Part shown: positions 31,273 to 40,238 of the stretch, one piece after another
Numbering within the stretch: position 1 is the stretch's first letter
Layout: each line of letters opens with the position of its first letter
Assembly: GCA_945883435.1 (NCBI GenBank)
Contig: CAMCXK010000026.1
Span: 1 to 40,503, forward strand
Source of the DNA: Chthoniobacter flavus
GTDB lineage: Bacteria; Verrucomicrobiota; Verrucomicrobiia; Chthoniobacterales; Terrimicrobiaceae
Direction of reading: 5' to 3'
Length of the DNA: 40,503 nt
Program-made: the position numbers and the translations under genes
Notes under the pieces: model-generated
The model's database searches: none
What the model saw: the letters and a program-made list of their open reading frames with translations, nothing else
What the model was told of the DNA's origin: nothing

Positions 31273-32088
31273 ATGCAACGCTGGACACGGAAAACATCGG
31301 TGGATCATGAGGAACTCTGGCATGCCCGCCTCGATGGCATCGATCCGGGCCATGTGCTCATGAGCACGAAGCCGGGCTCCCGCTGCCTGGTCATTCAGGT
31401 CTTTGGAACGGCCCGCGATTTGCAACCGCTTCAAAAACGCTTCGGGGGCACTCTTTCCGCGGCCGACTTGGAAATACCATGCGTGCCGGCGTCTCCGATC
31501 CCGATCCGGGGCCGATTGCGCATCCACTCCGTCGAACCTGAAACCCCGCTCCACCACAGGGATATTGTCATTCCCCAAGGCATGGCGTTTGGAACCGGAG
31601 ACCATGCCACCACGGCCACCTGCCTGCGCCTGCTCTGCGATCTCGCGCCGGCCTTGAGACCTGGCTGGACGGCATTGGATGCTGGCACGGGCAGCGGTTT
31701 GCTCGCCATCGCCTGCGAGCGCCTGGGGGCCTCGGATGTGGTGGCCTTTGACAATGACCCGGTGTGCATCCGCATTGTGAAGGAAAACCTGGAGCGCAAC
31801 GGATGCCGGCATGTGCGGGCCTTGGTCCACGATGTGCGCAAGGCGCTGCGGATTCCAAAAGTCGATGTGGTCCTGGCGAATCTCTTCAGCAGCCTTCTTC
31901 TCGAGTCGGCACCGGGCCTGCGGCAACGCCTGCAGGCGGGTGGCCACCTGATTTTCTCGGGCATTTTAAAGAGCCAGATTCGCGAGGTGTGTGCAGGCCT
32001 GAAAGCCGGGGGATTCGAGGAACCCCGCATTGTAACGCGCGGCAAATGGTGCGCAGGGCTGGCGCGGCTTGAGTTGGCACGGCATTGA
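31273..32088 (+). CDS. prmA: PrmA-like methyltransferase (ribosomal protein L11 family)
   Basis: This 271-residue SAM-dependent methyltransferase has the PrmA signature IPQGMAFGTGDHATTATCL just before the SAM fold. Motif I is LDAGTGSGLLAIA near residue 135, followed by VVAFDNDPVCIRI. The family's VLANxxxxLL segment is VVLANLFSSLLL near 200 and GGHLIFSGIL follows. PrmA trimethylates lysines of ribosomal protein L11. The protein is somewhat shorter than E. coli PrmA (293), with a divergent N-terminal substrate domain, so a different protein target is possible. It starts at ATG 31273, 65 bases after the CorA-like gene, and converges with the PBP gene. Confidence 0.88.
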   Translation: MQRWTRKTSVDHEELWHARLDGIDPGHVLMSTKPGSRCLVIQVFGTARDLQPLQKRFGGTLSAADLEIPCVPASPIPIRGRLRIHSVEPETPLHHRDIVIPQGMAFGTGDHATTATCLRLLCDLAPALRPGWTALDAGTGSGLLAIACERLGASDVVAFDNDPVCIRIVKENLERNGCRHVRALVHDVRKALRIPKVDVVLANLFSSLLLESAPGLRQRLQAGGHLIFSGILKSQIREVCAGLKAGGFEEPRIVTRGKWCAGLARLELARH

Positions 32089-32111
32089 TCAAACAGCCGC
32101 GGAGAAGAGGA

Positions 32112-34529
32112 TCAGAAAAAATCGATCGCTTGGGGGATCTCGGGCTGAATGGCCGGAGCTTCCAATGGAGGGGCGTCCGATCCCACAGGCTCGGCCCGTC
32201 GAACCTCCACTTCCCCGGGAGCGGCGGGTGGAAGATCCGCCGGTGGTTCATTGACAGCCACCGCCCGGGCCACAGGCACGTCCTCGGGAAGATCTGCTCC
32301 GGGGCGAACCGACCGGTAAACGTCATTCAACCCCACCAAGGCGGGAGCCGCCACCGCCACAGGCCGGACCTTCGACAAGTCCACAGCCACGGCAGCCCTC
32401 GGCCAGTCGGCATCCTCGAATTCCTTGGCATAATTGCGAATGCCCCCGCCGTGCACATCGCACGGAATCGCGGGCGCTTGCTTTGCGGAGACCCATTCCT
32501 TGCGGGTTGCAAGGCCGTCCCCGCCGGGTTTCTGGCAACGTGGCGTGGCCAGGAGCCCCGATGCGGTGCAAATCTCGACCTCCTGCAAGCCTTCGGGCCG
32601 GGCGACCTCGCGGGCCGGATAAACGGCTTGAGCGGCATTCATCACGGCACTCCACACCGGCAGGGCCAGGTCCTTGCCAAAGGCTCCCCGGAAAATCCGC
32701 GTGGGCTTGTCAAAACCGACCCAGACACCACAGGTCACCGCGTTCGTGTAACCAAAAAAATAGGTGTCGGTGAACCCATATGCCGTGCCCGATTTGCCTG
32801 CTGCCGGAAAGGCTCCCAAGCTGAACTTCTCCCGGGCCAGCGCGCCCGTGCCGCGTTTCATAAAATCCACCATCTCGGTGTGCACCTGATAGGCAGCGAC
32901 AGGATCGATCGCCTTGTAGCGCTTGCGCGCGGCGCGGAAGATCACCTCGCCGGCCGGATCGCGGATGGATTGGATAATGTAAAGGTCGGCCGGCCGCTGC
33001 CCGCTGTTGGGAAACGCCGTGTAGGCGAGGACCATCTCATCAAGACTCGCTTCGCTGCTGCCCAAAAAGGAATTCGAGTAATCGCGCAAGGGCGAAGAAA
33101 TACCCGCCGCCGCCGCCGTCTTTTTGACCGCGTCCAATCCGGTTTTCATACCCAGCCGCACAGTGGCGGCATTCTTGCCTTTGACGAACGCATCCCGGCT
33201 GGTCATCGGGCCCTCGTATTCGTTTTCTGCGACCTCGACACCCCACTCGCCGAGAATGCCGGTTTCGCCACCCACCATCACATACCGGTTGTCGATGCAG
33301 GCGTCCTGGACAATCTCACCGGGATACAGGCCCGACTCGTAGGCCGCAGCGTGAACAAACGGGGTGAAGGCCGTGCCGGCCGGCCGTTTTCCTTGAATCG
33401 CACGGTTGTATTCGCTGTGGGCGAACTCCCGGCCGCCCGTCAGCGCGAGAATACCTCCGGCGGTGTTTTCCACAGCAAGCACGGCTCCTTGCAGGTATTT
33501 CGGCTCGGGCATTTTCAGCGACATGTTGCCGCGGTGGATCGACTCCTCGGTCTGGCGGGTGGCATTTCGATACTGGGAAAAGGTCGGGTGCGGGTAGCCC
33601 GGCTTGCCCTCGATCTCCAGCAGGGTTTTTTGAAGCGCCTGGTCGGAGGCTTTTTGCAAGTCCATGTCCAGCGTGGTGTCGATTCGGTAGCCGCCATTCA
33701 TGGCCCGCTCGAAGCCGAGGGCCTTGATGACCTGCTGGCGGATGAGTTCGTTGGCATAACCGACCTTGAAGGGATTCCTCCGCTGGACGGTTTGCATCGG
33801 CGCCTCGATCTCCTCGTTGTATTGCTTCCGTGTGATGAATCCGAGTTCCCTCATGCGCCCGAGGACGAAATTCCGGGCCTCGCGCGAGTCGGTGGGATCG
33901 TTGAATGGCGACAGGGCCTGCGGGCTTTTGAGAAGACCGGCCAAGGTTGCACATTGGCCGATACCGAGGTCGGCGGCGTTTTTCCCGAAGTAGCCTTGGG
34001 CGGCGGCTTCCGCTCCATAAAAGCCACTGCCGAAATACACCCGGTTCAGATAGTGGCCCATGATTTCCTTCTTCGAAAAATTCTTCTCAATGCGCCACGC
34101 GAGATACATTTCGACCAACTTGCGCTCGTAGGTGCGCTCGCGAAGTTCAAAGGAATTCCGCGCCAGTTGCTGCGTCACCGTGCTCGCGCCCTGGGATATC
34201 CGGCCTTTCCGGTAGTTTGTCACGGCAGCCCGCAGGATGCCCATGTAATCCACGCCATCGTGGTCGTAAAACCGGTTGTCCTCGGCGGCAACCACAGCCT
34301 TGACCAGCATTTCGGGCAACCGCTCGTAGGGAACTGGTTGACGGTTTTGGATAAACAGCTTGCCGAATTCGCGGCCCTTCCGGTCGTAAAGAATCGAGGC
34401 GGCCTCCATTTGCTCGACCTCCTTCAAATCGAATTCCTCCGCCCGCGCCTCGTAGCGCTGGGTAAGCACTCCAAAGGCGATCCACGCGAATACCATGCCT
34501 CCTGCCAGAATGGCCAAGGGCACCCACAC
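32112..34529 (-). CDS. Class A penicillin-binding protein (PBP1A type) with degraded transpeptidase site
   Basis: This peptidoglycan glycosyltransferase/transpeptidase homologue is 805 residues from GTG 34529. A span at residues 1-22 precedes the GT51 domain, which is intact: EDNRFYDHDGVD with catalytic Glu83, QGASTVTQQLARN at 113-125, and RKLVEMYLAWRIEKNFSKKE with Glu140. In the transpeptidase domain (about 345-620) the SxxK motif is replaced: PAGTAFTPFV has Thr386 and Thr389. The SxN motif is GKN at 451-453, while KSGT (579-582) remains. The C-terminal 130 residues are an Ala/Pro-rich extension. It probably polymerises glycan strands without cross-linking. The start is uncertain: the frame is open to 34619 with sensible sequence and a basic pre-membrane RKR, but no ATG, GTG or TTG. 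Confidence 0.9.
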   Translation of the reverse strand: MWVPLAILAGGMVFAWIAFGVLTQRYEARAEEFDLKEVEQMEAASILYDRKGREFGKLFIQNRQPVPYERLPEMLVKAVVAAEDNRFYDHDGVDYMGILRAAVTNYRKGRISQGASTVTQQLARNSFELRERTYERKLVEMYLAWRIEKNFSKKEIMGHYLNRVYFGSGFYGAEAAAQGYFGKNAADLGIGQCATLAGLLKSPQALSPFNDPTDSREARNFVLGRMRELGFITRKQYNEEIEAPMQTVQRRNPFKVGYANELIRQQVIKALGFERAMNGGYRIDTTLDMDLQKASDQALQKTLLEIEGKPGYPHPTFSQYRNATRQTEESIHRGNMSLKMPEPKYLQGAVLAVENTAGGILALTGGREFAHSEYNRAIQGKRPAGTAFTPFVHAAAYESGLYPGEIVQDACIDNRYVMVGGETGILGEWGVEVAENEYEGPMTSRDAFVKGKNAATVRLGMKTGLDAVKKTAAAAGISSPLRDYSNSFLGSSEASLDEMVLAYTAFPNSGQRPADLYIIQSIRDPAGEVIFRAARKRYKAIDPVAAYQVHTEMVDFMKRGTGALAREKFSLGAFPAAGKSGTAYGFTDTYFFGYTNAVTCGVWVGFDKPTRIFRGAFGKDLALPVWSAVMNAAQAVYPAREVARPEGLQEVEICTASGLLATPRCQKPGGDGLATRKEWVSAKQAPAIPCDVHGGGIRNYAKEFEDADWPRAAVAVDLSKVRPVAVAAPALVGLNDVYRSVRPGADLPEDVPVARAVAVNEPPADLPPAAPGEVEVRRAEPVGSDAPPLEAPAIQPEIPQAIDFF

Positions 34530-34679
34530 GCGTTTGCGGGCGAAAAATGGCCGCTGGTCAGGTTCGTCAGGCGTTTCCCAACTGTAGTGATCCTTGCTGA
34601 TGCGGCAGAATCTTTCACTTCAACCGCCGGAGTTCAAGTGCCGGAATTCCACGAAGCCCGCCGTGCCGGCGCCTCATTC

Positions 34680-34718
34680 GGCCGGAATGTCAGGTTACGA
34701 AAATGAAACATTCCGGCC
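34680..34718. promoter_or_regulatory. Perfect 11-bp inverted repeat between divergent PBP and TPR genes
   Basis: GGCCGGAATGT (34680-34690) and ACATTCCGGCC (34708-34718) are perfect inverted arms separated by 17 bases, centre to centre 28 bases. No T-tract follows on either strand, so it is not an ordinary terminator. It may be an operator for a dimeric regulator shared by both divergent units, or an mRNA leader hairpin. A related GCCGGAATTCC lies at about 34640. Confidence 0.5.
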
Positions 34719-34763
34719 CTTTCGGCGGATTGCGGGCCGATATTTGATCATTCTCCCGACCAA

Positions 34764-37589
34764 ATGGGAATGAAGGTTCGCCCACACGCCATTGCCGCCA
34801 TCTGCTTGTCGATTGGACTCTGCGCCCAGGCCGCAGGGACCGATCTCTCGAGCCTGACGGCCAATGAGCTTTATGACCATGCCCGCCTGGCCTTCACGCA
34901 AAGGGACCATGCCGCCGCGCTGGAGGCCTACCGCAAGCTGGCCGCCGACTTCGGCCAGTCACCCGCCGTTCAGGAGGCGATTCAAAAATCCAAACATCCC
35001 GTCGCGATTTGTTGCGTCCGTCTCGGAAAATTCGATGAGGCGATCCCTGCGATCGAGGAGGCGCTGGCCCTCCAGCCCCCGCTGGATCAAGGGTCCCGCG
35101 AGGAGTTGCAATTCTGGCTGGGATGCGCGCTTTTCCAGCAGGAACGCCACCCCGAGGCACGCTCGGCCTTGGAGGTTTTTCTGGCCGGCTTTCCCGCGGG
35201 GGCCGAGGACAACGCGTTTCTTGTTCGCACCCGCCCGGCGGTCCGCCACATCGCCGACGCCCGGCTGCTTGTCGGAAATGCGTTGATCCTGGAGGGCCGG
35301 CACGCACCGGCTGCGGAGTGGTTCGGCCAAATGCGGGGTGGCTCGGGCCATCGCGGCAAGGCGGTGCTGTATCAACTGCATGCCCTTCTTCAAATCCCGG
35401 ACCACGCCGCCGCACTGGCCCTTGTTCAAGAGGAATATCCCCGCATGGCGGAAATTCCGCAGATCGCGTCGTTCCAAATGCTCACACTGGAACTGGGCAA
35501 CCGCTTTCTCGAAGCGGGCGAACTTCGCAAGGCCGCGCTGTGTTTCCAACGTGTCTGGACCCGGGACAGGCTCCTCCGCCACCAGGACGAGCGGGCTGCC
35601 ACCTTGCAAAAGCAGATCGAGGCGCTGGGCGATTCCCCCGACGTTTTCCGGAAGGGGCTGCTCGAGCGGACACTGGGAGAGATCCAGCGCGAATCGGAAA
35701 ATCTCCGCCCGATCAAAGGCTTCGATGCCGCCCTCCGATTCCGGTTGGCAATGGTCTACCTTCACATGCAGCGCTACCGCGAGGCTTCACTGGTCCTCGA
35801 AAATCTGGTCGCCTCGCTCCCCTCGGACGTCACCACCGAACTCGCGGGCATCAATGTCGTTCGCTGCCGCCGCGCCCTGGAGGACTCGCCGGGAACGGTC
35901 CGCGCCGCCGATCAATTCGCCGAAAAATTCCCGGCTTCCAAGTTCGTGCCCGAGGCGCGCTTTCTGGCCGCCGAATCCCTTCAAGCCAGCCTCCGCCCAG
36001 CCGAGGCGGCCACCGCTTTTGCCCGCATCCGCGAGGATCACCCGGCTTCGGAGTTTGGTGTGCGCGCCGCATTCAACGAGGGGTTTTGCCAGCTGCTGGC
36101 GGAGCAAAACTCCCGGGCAGGCACGGCCTTCGAGGAATTCCGGAAAAACCATCCACAACACCCTCTGGCGGAAAGCGCCCTTTACTGGCGGGGCATGGCA
36201 TTTTCGATGGACAAGGACCACGAGCGCGCCATCGAAACGATGCGTCAGCTCCTGAAAAAACACCCCGATGGCACCCACATGGGCCAGGCGGTCTTCCGTA
36301 TCGCCTACTCGAAAATGCAGCAGGAAAAATACGGTGAGGCCGCGGACGCCTTTCACGAATACCTCGAGCGGTTCCCCGGCGAGGCCGAAAACAACGAGGC
36401 CCGCATCCATTTTGCGAATGCGCTGATGAACGATGGTTACATGGAGGACGGATTGGAGGTTCTCCGCGCCGTGCCGCCGGGCGATGAACGCTATTACGCC
36501 GAGGCGACCTTCCGAAGTGCCGAGGCGCTCAAGCTCCTCGAGGATCTCGATGCCTACCGCAACCTCATGCAGGATTTTGTAAAAAGATTTCCCAAGTCGC
36601 CGCGCGTGGCGGAGGCAATTGCAAACCTCGGCTGGTATCACCGCCAGAAGGAGGAACCCGCAAAAGCCCGCGAGATCGCCTGGGAGGCCATTCGCTCATT
36701 GGGCAACGATCCCGCGATTCGTTCGGTGGAGGAATTGTTCCCGTTCCTGGCCCGCCTGTCGTCCGCTCCCGAGGATTTGGCGCGGCATCGCGAGGATCTG
36801 GAGAGCTTGGCCGAAAATCCCGCGTCGAAACGCCCGCTTCGCCTGCGCGCCCGCTGGGCCCTCGCTGCAACATGGAAAAAGTCCGATCCCGCGCGGTTCA
36901 GGGAGATTCTCAGGGAGGCGGTCCCGCTGGCCGACGTATCGGCCGACAATCCCGCCGTGCTCCTCGATCTCGCCCAAGCGGATTTGGATGGCGGCGACTC
37001 CGTCCGCGCCGAACGCCTTCTGCGCGACACCCTGCGCTGGAACCCCCGCACTCTCGTGAAAGACCGTATTCTCGCCCACCTCGCACGGATCGAAATGGAC
37101 AAAGGCAACGAACGGGCCGCTCTGGACCTTTTTGAGAGATTCGAGCGCGAGAATCTCGGCTCCGCCCTCTTCGCACCCACCATGATGGCAAAGGCCCGCT
37201 TGCTTCTCCATCGTGGCAAGGTGGCTGACGCCCGCCGCGCCTTGGAACAAGTGCTGGAGCAAAACACCACCCCGGGTGAAATGAAAGCCGAGGCCCTTTA
37301 CCTGATGGGAGAGTCTCATCTCGACAAAGGCGAGCCCGCCAAGGCGATTCCCTACTTCCAGCGGCTTTATGTCATGCACGGCCGCTGGAAGCCATGGGTT
37401 GCCAAAGCTTACCTTCGAAGCGGCGAGGCGTTTGAAAAAATGCCGGACCCCCTCAGCGCCCGCCGCACCTATGCGGAATGCGTCAACCATCCGGACCTCG
37501 CCGATTTTCCCGAAACTCTGGCCGCCCGCCAGCATCTGGACAGGCTCGGCGGTCCGCCACAAAAACCCGCATCCGCACCCGGAGGATGA
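34764..37589 (+). CDS. Large exported TPR-repeat protein
   Basis: This 941-residue protein has a signal peptide (HAIAAICLSIGLCAQAAG, cleavage near residue 24) and many tetratricopeptide repeats of the YbgF/BamD kind. Examples are ANELYDHARLAFTQRDHAAA near the start, AATAFARIREDHPASEFGVR, GTAFEEFRKNHPQHPLAESA, AADAFHEYLERFPGEAENNE and GEPAKAIPYFQRLYVMHG near the end. TPRs of this type bind other envelope proteins. It heads an operon with a second exported protein, ExbB, two ExbD and a TonB-like protein, so it is likely the periplasmic partner of a proton-driven energising complex, as YbgF/CpoB is for Tol-Pal. ATG 34770 is an alternative start. It overlaps the next gene by four bases. Confidence 0.85.
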   Translation: MGMKVRPHAIAAICLSIGLCAQAAGTDLSSLTANELYDHARLAFTQRDHAAALEAYRKLAADFGQSPAVQEAIQKSKHPVAICCVRLGKFDEAIPAIEEALALQPPLDQGSREELQFWLGCALFQQERHPEARSALEVFLAGFPAGAEDNAFLVRTRPAVRHIADARLLVGNALILEGRHAPAAEWFGQMRGGSGHRGKAVLYQLHALLQIPDHAAALALVQEEYPRMAEIPQIASFQMLTLELGNRFLEAGELRKAALCFQRVWTRDRLLRHQDERAATLQKQIEALGDSPDVFRKGLLERTLGEIQRESENLRPIKGFDAALRFRLAMVYLHMQRYREASLVLENLVASLPSDVTTELAGINVVRCRRALEDSPGTVRAADQFAEKFPASKFVPEARFLAAESLQASLRPAEAATAFARIREDHPASEFGVRAAFNEGFCQLLAEQNSRAGTAFEEFRKNHPQHPLAESALYWRGMAFSMDKDHERAIETMRQLLKKHPDGTHMGQAVFRIAYSKMQQEKYGEAADAFHEYLERFPGEAENNEARIHFANALMNDGYMEDGLEVLRAVPPGDERYYAEATFRSAEALKLLEDLDAYRNLMQDFVKRFPKSPRVAEAIANLGWYHRQKEEPAKAREIAWEAIRSLGNDPAIRSVEELFPFLARLSSAPEDLARHREDLESLAENPASKRPLRLRARWALAATWKKSDPARFREILREAVPLADVSADNPAVLLDLAQADLDGGDSVRAERLLRDTLRWNPRTLVKDRILAHLARIEMDKGNERAALDLFERFERENLGSALFAPTMMAKARLLLHRGKVADARRALEQVLEQNTTPGEMKAEALYLMGESHLDKGEPAKAIPYFQRLYVMHGRWKPWVAKAYLRSGEAFEKMPDPLSARRTYAECVNHPDLADFPETLAARQHLDRLGGPPQKPASAPGG

Positions 37590-38593
37590 AAAGCTTTCTT
37601 TCGATCCTCCTGCTATCCACGGCCCCTCTTGGAGCAACCGAGATTCTCACCCTTAAAAATGGTGAGCAACGCACCGGCGACATCGTGTCGGTGGACGACC
37701 GCACTGTCCGACTGCGCGTGATTCTCACCTCAAGCGGCGCCGCCCAGGCCACAGCCACCGTCTCGCTCAACCGCGCCGATCTCGCGAACATCCGCTTCGC
37801 CCCCGACGCGGCCCTCGAGGACCGCCTTCAACGAGCCTCGCCAAACGATGCCCCCGCCCTCGAGCAGGATTGGGAAAAAGCCCGCCTTTGGCTGGAAATG
37901 CCGGAGTCGCCGGCCGGGAGCATCGCTCTCGCACTGGGTAATGCCTGGCTTCGCACGGGCAAAAAAGCCGATGCCCGGCGCGCCCTGGATCTGGTTTCCC
38001 TCGTTGAAAAATCCTCCTGGCGTCCGGGGGACCGCACCCGCGCCCGCGAGGTCCGCCTCCGTGCCATGGTCGCCAGCGGACGCGCCGCGGATGCCGTGGA
38101 CGAAGCCACCAAACTGGCAGAGGAAACCGAAGACCCCGAAATCCTCATCGAGGCGAACCTCATCCGCGCACAGGCGTCCGAACGCCAACTTCGCACATTC
38201 CTTCAGGAAAACCCGCGCTGGATGGAGGACGAATTTGTCATCGACGAACGCCACCGCCTGCATGCCCGGACACTCGATTTGTATCTTTACCCGGCGCTTT
38301 TCCACGGCACCGATCTGGCCCGCGCCGCCCGCGGCCTCTGGGGGGCGATCGAAGTCCACCGCCTCGCCGGCGATTGGCCCAATGCCGTCGAAACCGCCCG
38401 CGACCTGGCCCAGTTCTATCCCTCCACCCCCGAGGCGGCTCTCGCAAATGACTTTCTCGCCTCGCTCCCTCCAGACATGCGGGCTCTCGACGCCGAGGCG
38501 GCCGCCCGCCAGGAACTCGCTTCCTCCTCCCCCCAACCGACCCCGACTCCCGAATCACCGACGGAAAAACCCAAAAAGAAAAAGAAACCATGA
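37586..38593 (+). CDS. Exported hypothetical protein with SH3-like N-terminus and helical repeats
   Basis: This 335-residue protein has a signal peptide MKSFLSILLLSTAPLGA, then a short beta-rich unit EILTLKNGEQRTGDIVSVDD, RTVRLRV and AQATATVSLNRADLANIRF, a pattern of small barrel domains found ahead of TPRs in planctomycetal and verrucomicrobial proteins. Residues about 80-300 are TPR-like helices: GSIALALGNAWLRTGKKADA, AVDEATKLAEETEDPEILIE and DWPNAVETARDLAQFYPSTP. The C-terminus is a Pro/Lys tail (EKPKKKKKP). No enzyme motif is seen. It begins in an ATGA overlap with the large TPR gene and ends in an ATGA overlap with exbB, indicating one translation-coupled operon. Confidence 0.8.
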   Translation: MKSFLSILLLSTAPLGATEILTLKNGEQRTGDIVSVDDRTVRLRVILTSSGAAQATATVSLNRADLANIRFAPDAALEDRLQRASPNDAPALEQDWEKARLWLEMPESPAGSIALALGNAWLRTGKKADARRALDLVSLVEKSSWRPGDRTRAREVRLRAMVASGRAADAVDEATKLAEETEDPEILIEANLIRAQASERQLRTFLQENPRWMEDEFVIDERHRLHARTLDLYLYPALFHGTDLARAARGLWGAIEVHRLAGDWPNAVETARDLAQFYPSTPEAALANDFLASLPPDMRALDAEAAARQELASSSPQPTPTPESPTEKPKKKKKP

Positions 38594-39348
38594 AAACCCG
38601 ACTCCCGCTCCTCGTTGCCCTTCTCGCCACCTGCTGGCTCATGACCACCGCCCATGCGGAGGAACCGGCGGCCAAACCTCCCAAGGATAAAACCCTCATG
38701 GACCTGTTTCTCGCCGGAGGTCCCCTCATGTGGCCGCTGCTGGCCTGCTCGATCGGCACCGCCGCCGTGGGTGTGTATTGCTTCTTGCAAATCCAGGGAA
38801 AGAAAATGATGCCGCCCGCGCAGGTCGAGGCCCTCGGCCAGTTTCTGCAAGTGCGCGATGCCGGCTCGGCCTACTCGCTTTGCCACAGCCAGCCGAATGT
38901 TTTCGCCAACACCATGGCCGCCGCGCTCCTCAAAGTGAATTTCGAACGCGACCTCTCGAACAAGGCCTCGATGGAGCAGGCCGCCGGAGAAACCCTCGCC
39001 AACGAGGAGACCAAGCTCAACCTCTGGGTCAACTACCTCAATGTTTTCGCCACCATCGGTCCGATGCTCGGGCTCCTCGGAACTGTCACCGGTATGATCG
39101 CAAGCTTCGACATGCTCGCCGCCGGAAAATCCGAACCCGCCGACCTCGCGGGCGGCATCGGCGAAGCGATGATCACCACCGCCGGCGGACTCTTCGTGGG
39201 CATCCCGGCGATGTTTCTGTATTTTTACTTCCGCAACCTCCTTCAAATCAACGTCGCCAATATCCAAAAACGCGCCACCTTCCTCCTCGATCTCCTGAGC
39301 GGCGAAATCAAAATCGAAGGCGCGTCCGCCGAGTTCCATCAATCCTGA
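38590..39348 (+). CDS. exbB: ExbB/TolQ/MotA-family proton channel protein
   Basis: This 252-residue protein is the channel subunit of a Ton/Tol-type energising complex. It has an N-terminal signal peptide (LLVALLATCWLMTTAHA), as in the extended ExbB of several phyla. A first span is at GGPLMWPLLACSIGTAAVGVY. After a cytoplasmic domain with MEQAAGETLANEETKLNLWV come the spans VFATIGPMLGLLGTVTGMIASF, containing the family's GLLGTVTGM signature, and IGEAMITTAGGLFVGIPAMF. The Thr/Glu positions around GTVTGM and GEAMITTAGGL line the proton path in ExbB. It is followed six bases later by exbD. Confidence 0.94.
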   Translation: MKTRLPLLVALLATCWLMTTAHAEEPAAKPPKDKTLMDLFLAGGPLMWPLLACSIGTAAVGVYCFLQIQGKKMMPPAQVEALGQFLQVRDAGSAYSLCHSQPNVFANTMAAALLKVNFERDLSNKASMEQAAGETLANEETKLNLWVNYLNVFATIGPMLGLLGTVTGMIASFDMLAAGKSEPADLAGGIGEAMITTAGGLFVGIPAMFLYFYFRNLLQINVANIQKRATFLLDLLSGEIKIEGASAEFHQS

Positions 39349-39354
39349 GCCGCC

Positions 39355-39762
39355 ATGCGACTCCCGAAACGCCAAGAGGACGAAATCGGATTCCAACTCG
39401 CTCCGATGATCGACATGACATTCCTCCTGCTCATCTTTTTCATGGTCACCACCAAGATTTCCAAGGAGCAGGTCAAAGTGGACATCAAACTCCCCACCGC
39501 CTCGAACGCCACCATTCCGTCCGACCTTTCGAATCGCGATATCATCAGCATCGACGGCGAGGGGCGCTATTACATCGGCCAGGATCCCGCGGACAAAAAG
39601 TCCCTCACCGCCCACCTCAAGGAACGCTTCAAAGTCACCCCGCCCCTCCGTCTTTACGTCCGCGCCGACAAAAACACCCCCGGCCGTCAAATCAAGGAAC
39701 TCATGCGCATCGCCAGCGAAGCCGGCGCCGTCAACGTCATTTTCGGCACCTATCAAGACTGA
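39355..39762 (+). CDS. exbD: ExbD/TolR-family protein (first)
   Basis: This 135-residue protein has a short cytoplasmic start, MRLPKRQEDEIGFQL, a span APMIDMTFLLLIFFMVTTK with the proton-carrying Asp of the ExbD family (about residue 20), and a periplasmic domain including RDIISIDGEGRYYIGQ, PLRLYVRADKNTPGRQIKEL and ASEAGAVNVIFGT, the usual ExbD fold. The protein partners ExbB in the channel. The next gene, 26 bases downstream, is a second ExbD. Confidence 0.94.
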   Translation: MRLPKRQEDEIGFQLAPMIDMTFLLLIFFMVTTKISKEQVKVDIKLPTASNATIPSDLSNRDIISIDGEGRYYIGQDPADKKSLTAHLKERFKVTPPLRLYVRADKNTPGRQIKELMRIASEAGAVNVIFGTYQD

Positions 39763-39788
39763 CCGCAAACCCGCACCATCCTGCCTCC

Positions 39789-40232
39789 ATGCGCCTCCGC
39801 CGCCGAGATACCCAAACCGTGGAAATGCAAATGGGCCCCATGATCGACATGGTGTTTCTCCTGCTGGTGTTTTTCATGGTCTCGGCAAAACCGATCAAGC
39901 AGGAGAGCGACATCAATATCGGACTTCCCGGCACCGTCGCCCAGGAGGAAACCCTCGACATCCCCGACGAGCAGCGCATCCGCATCGAATCCGACGGACG
40001 CGTCCTCCTCAACGAACAGCCGATGGACACCCCGGCCAATGCCGATCTCCCTGCTCTTGTCGCCACGCTCAAACGCTTCAAGGAATCCGCCGATGCCAAC
40101 AAAAGCGAGGCCCTTGTCACGATCGATTCCGATGATGCCGCCCACCACCAGCGCATCGTTGCCGTTCTCAACGCCTGCGCCCAAGCCGGCATCACCGGCG
40201 TGACCTTTGCCGACTCCGGAACCGAGGAATAA
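39789..40232 (+). CDS. exbD: ExbD/TolR-family protein (second)
   Basis: This 147-residue paralogue of the preceding ExbD has the span MGPMIDMVFLLLVFFMVSAK with the conserved Asp, then a periplasmic domain with DEQRIRIESDGRVLLNEQPM, EALVTIDSDDAAHHQRIVAV and ACAQAGITGVTFA. Two ExbD genes in tandem suggest a mixed ExbD dimer inside the ExbB pentamer. ATG 39789 is chosen by homology; the frame is open upstream through exbB and the first exbD in other phases. Confidence 0.93.
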   Translation: MRLRRRDTQTVEMQMGPMIDMVFLLLVFFMVSAKPIKQESDINIGLPGTVAQEETLDIPDEQRIRIESDGRVLLNEQPMDTPANADLPALVATLKRFKESADANKSEALVTIDSDDAAHHQRIVAVLNACAQAGITGVTFADSGTEE

Positions 40233-40238
40233 ACCGCC

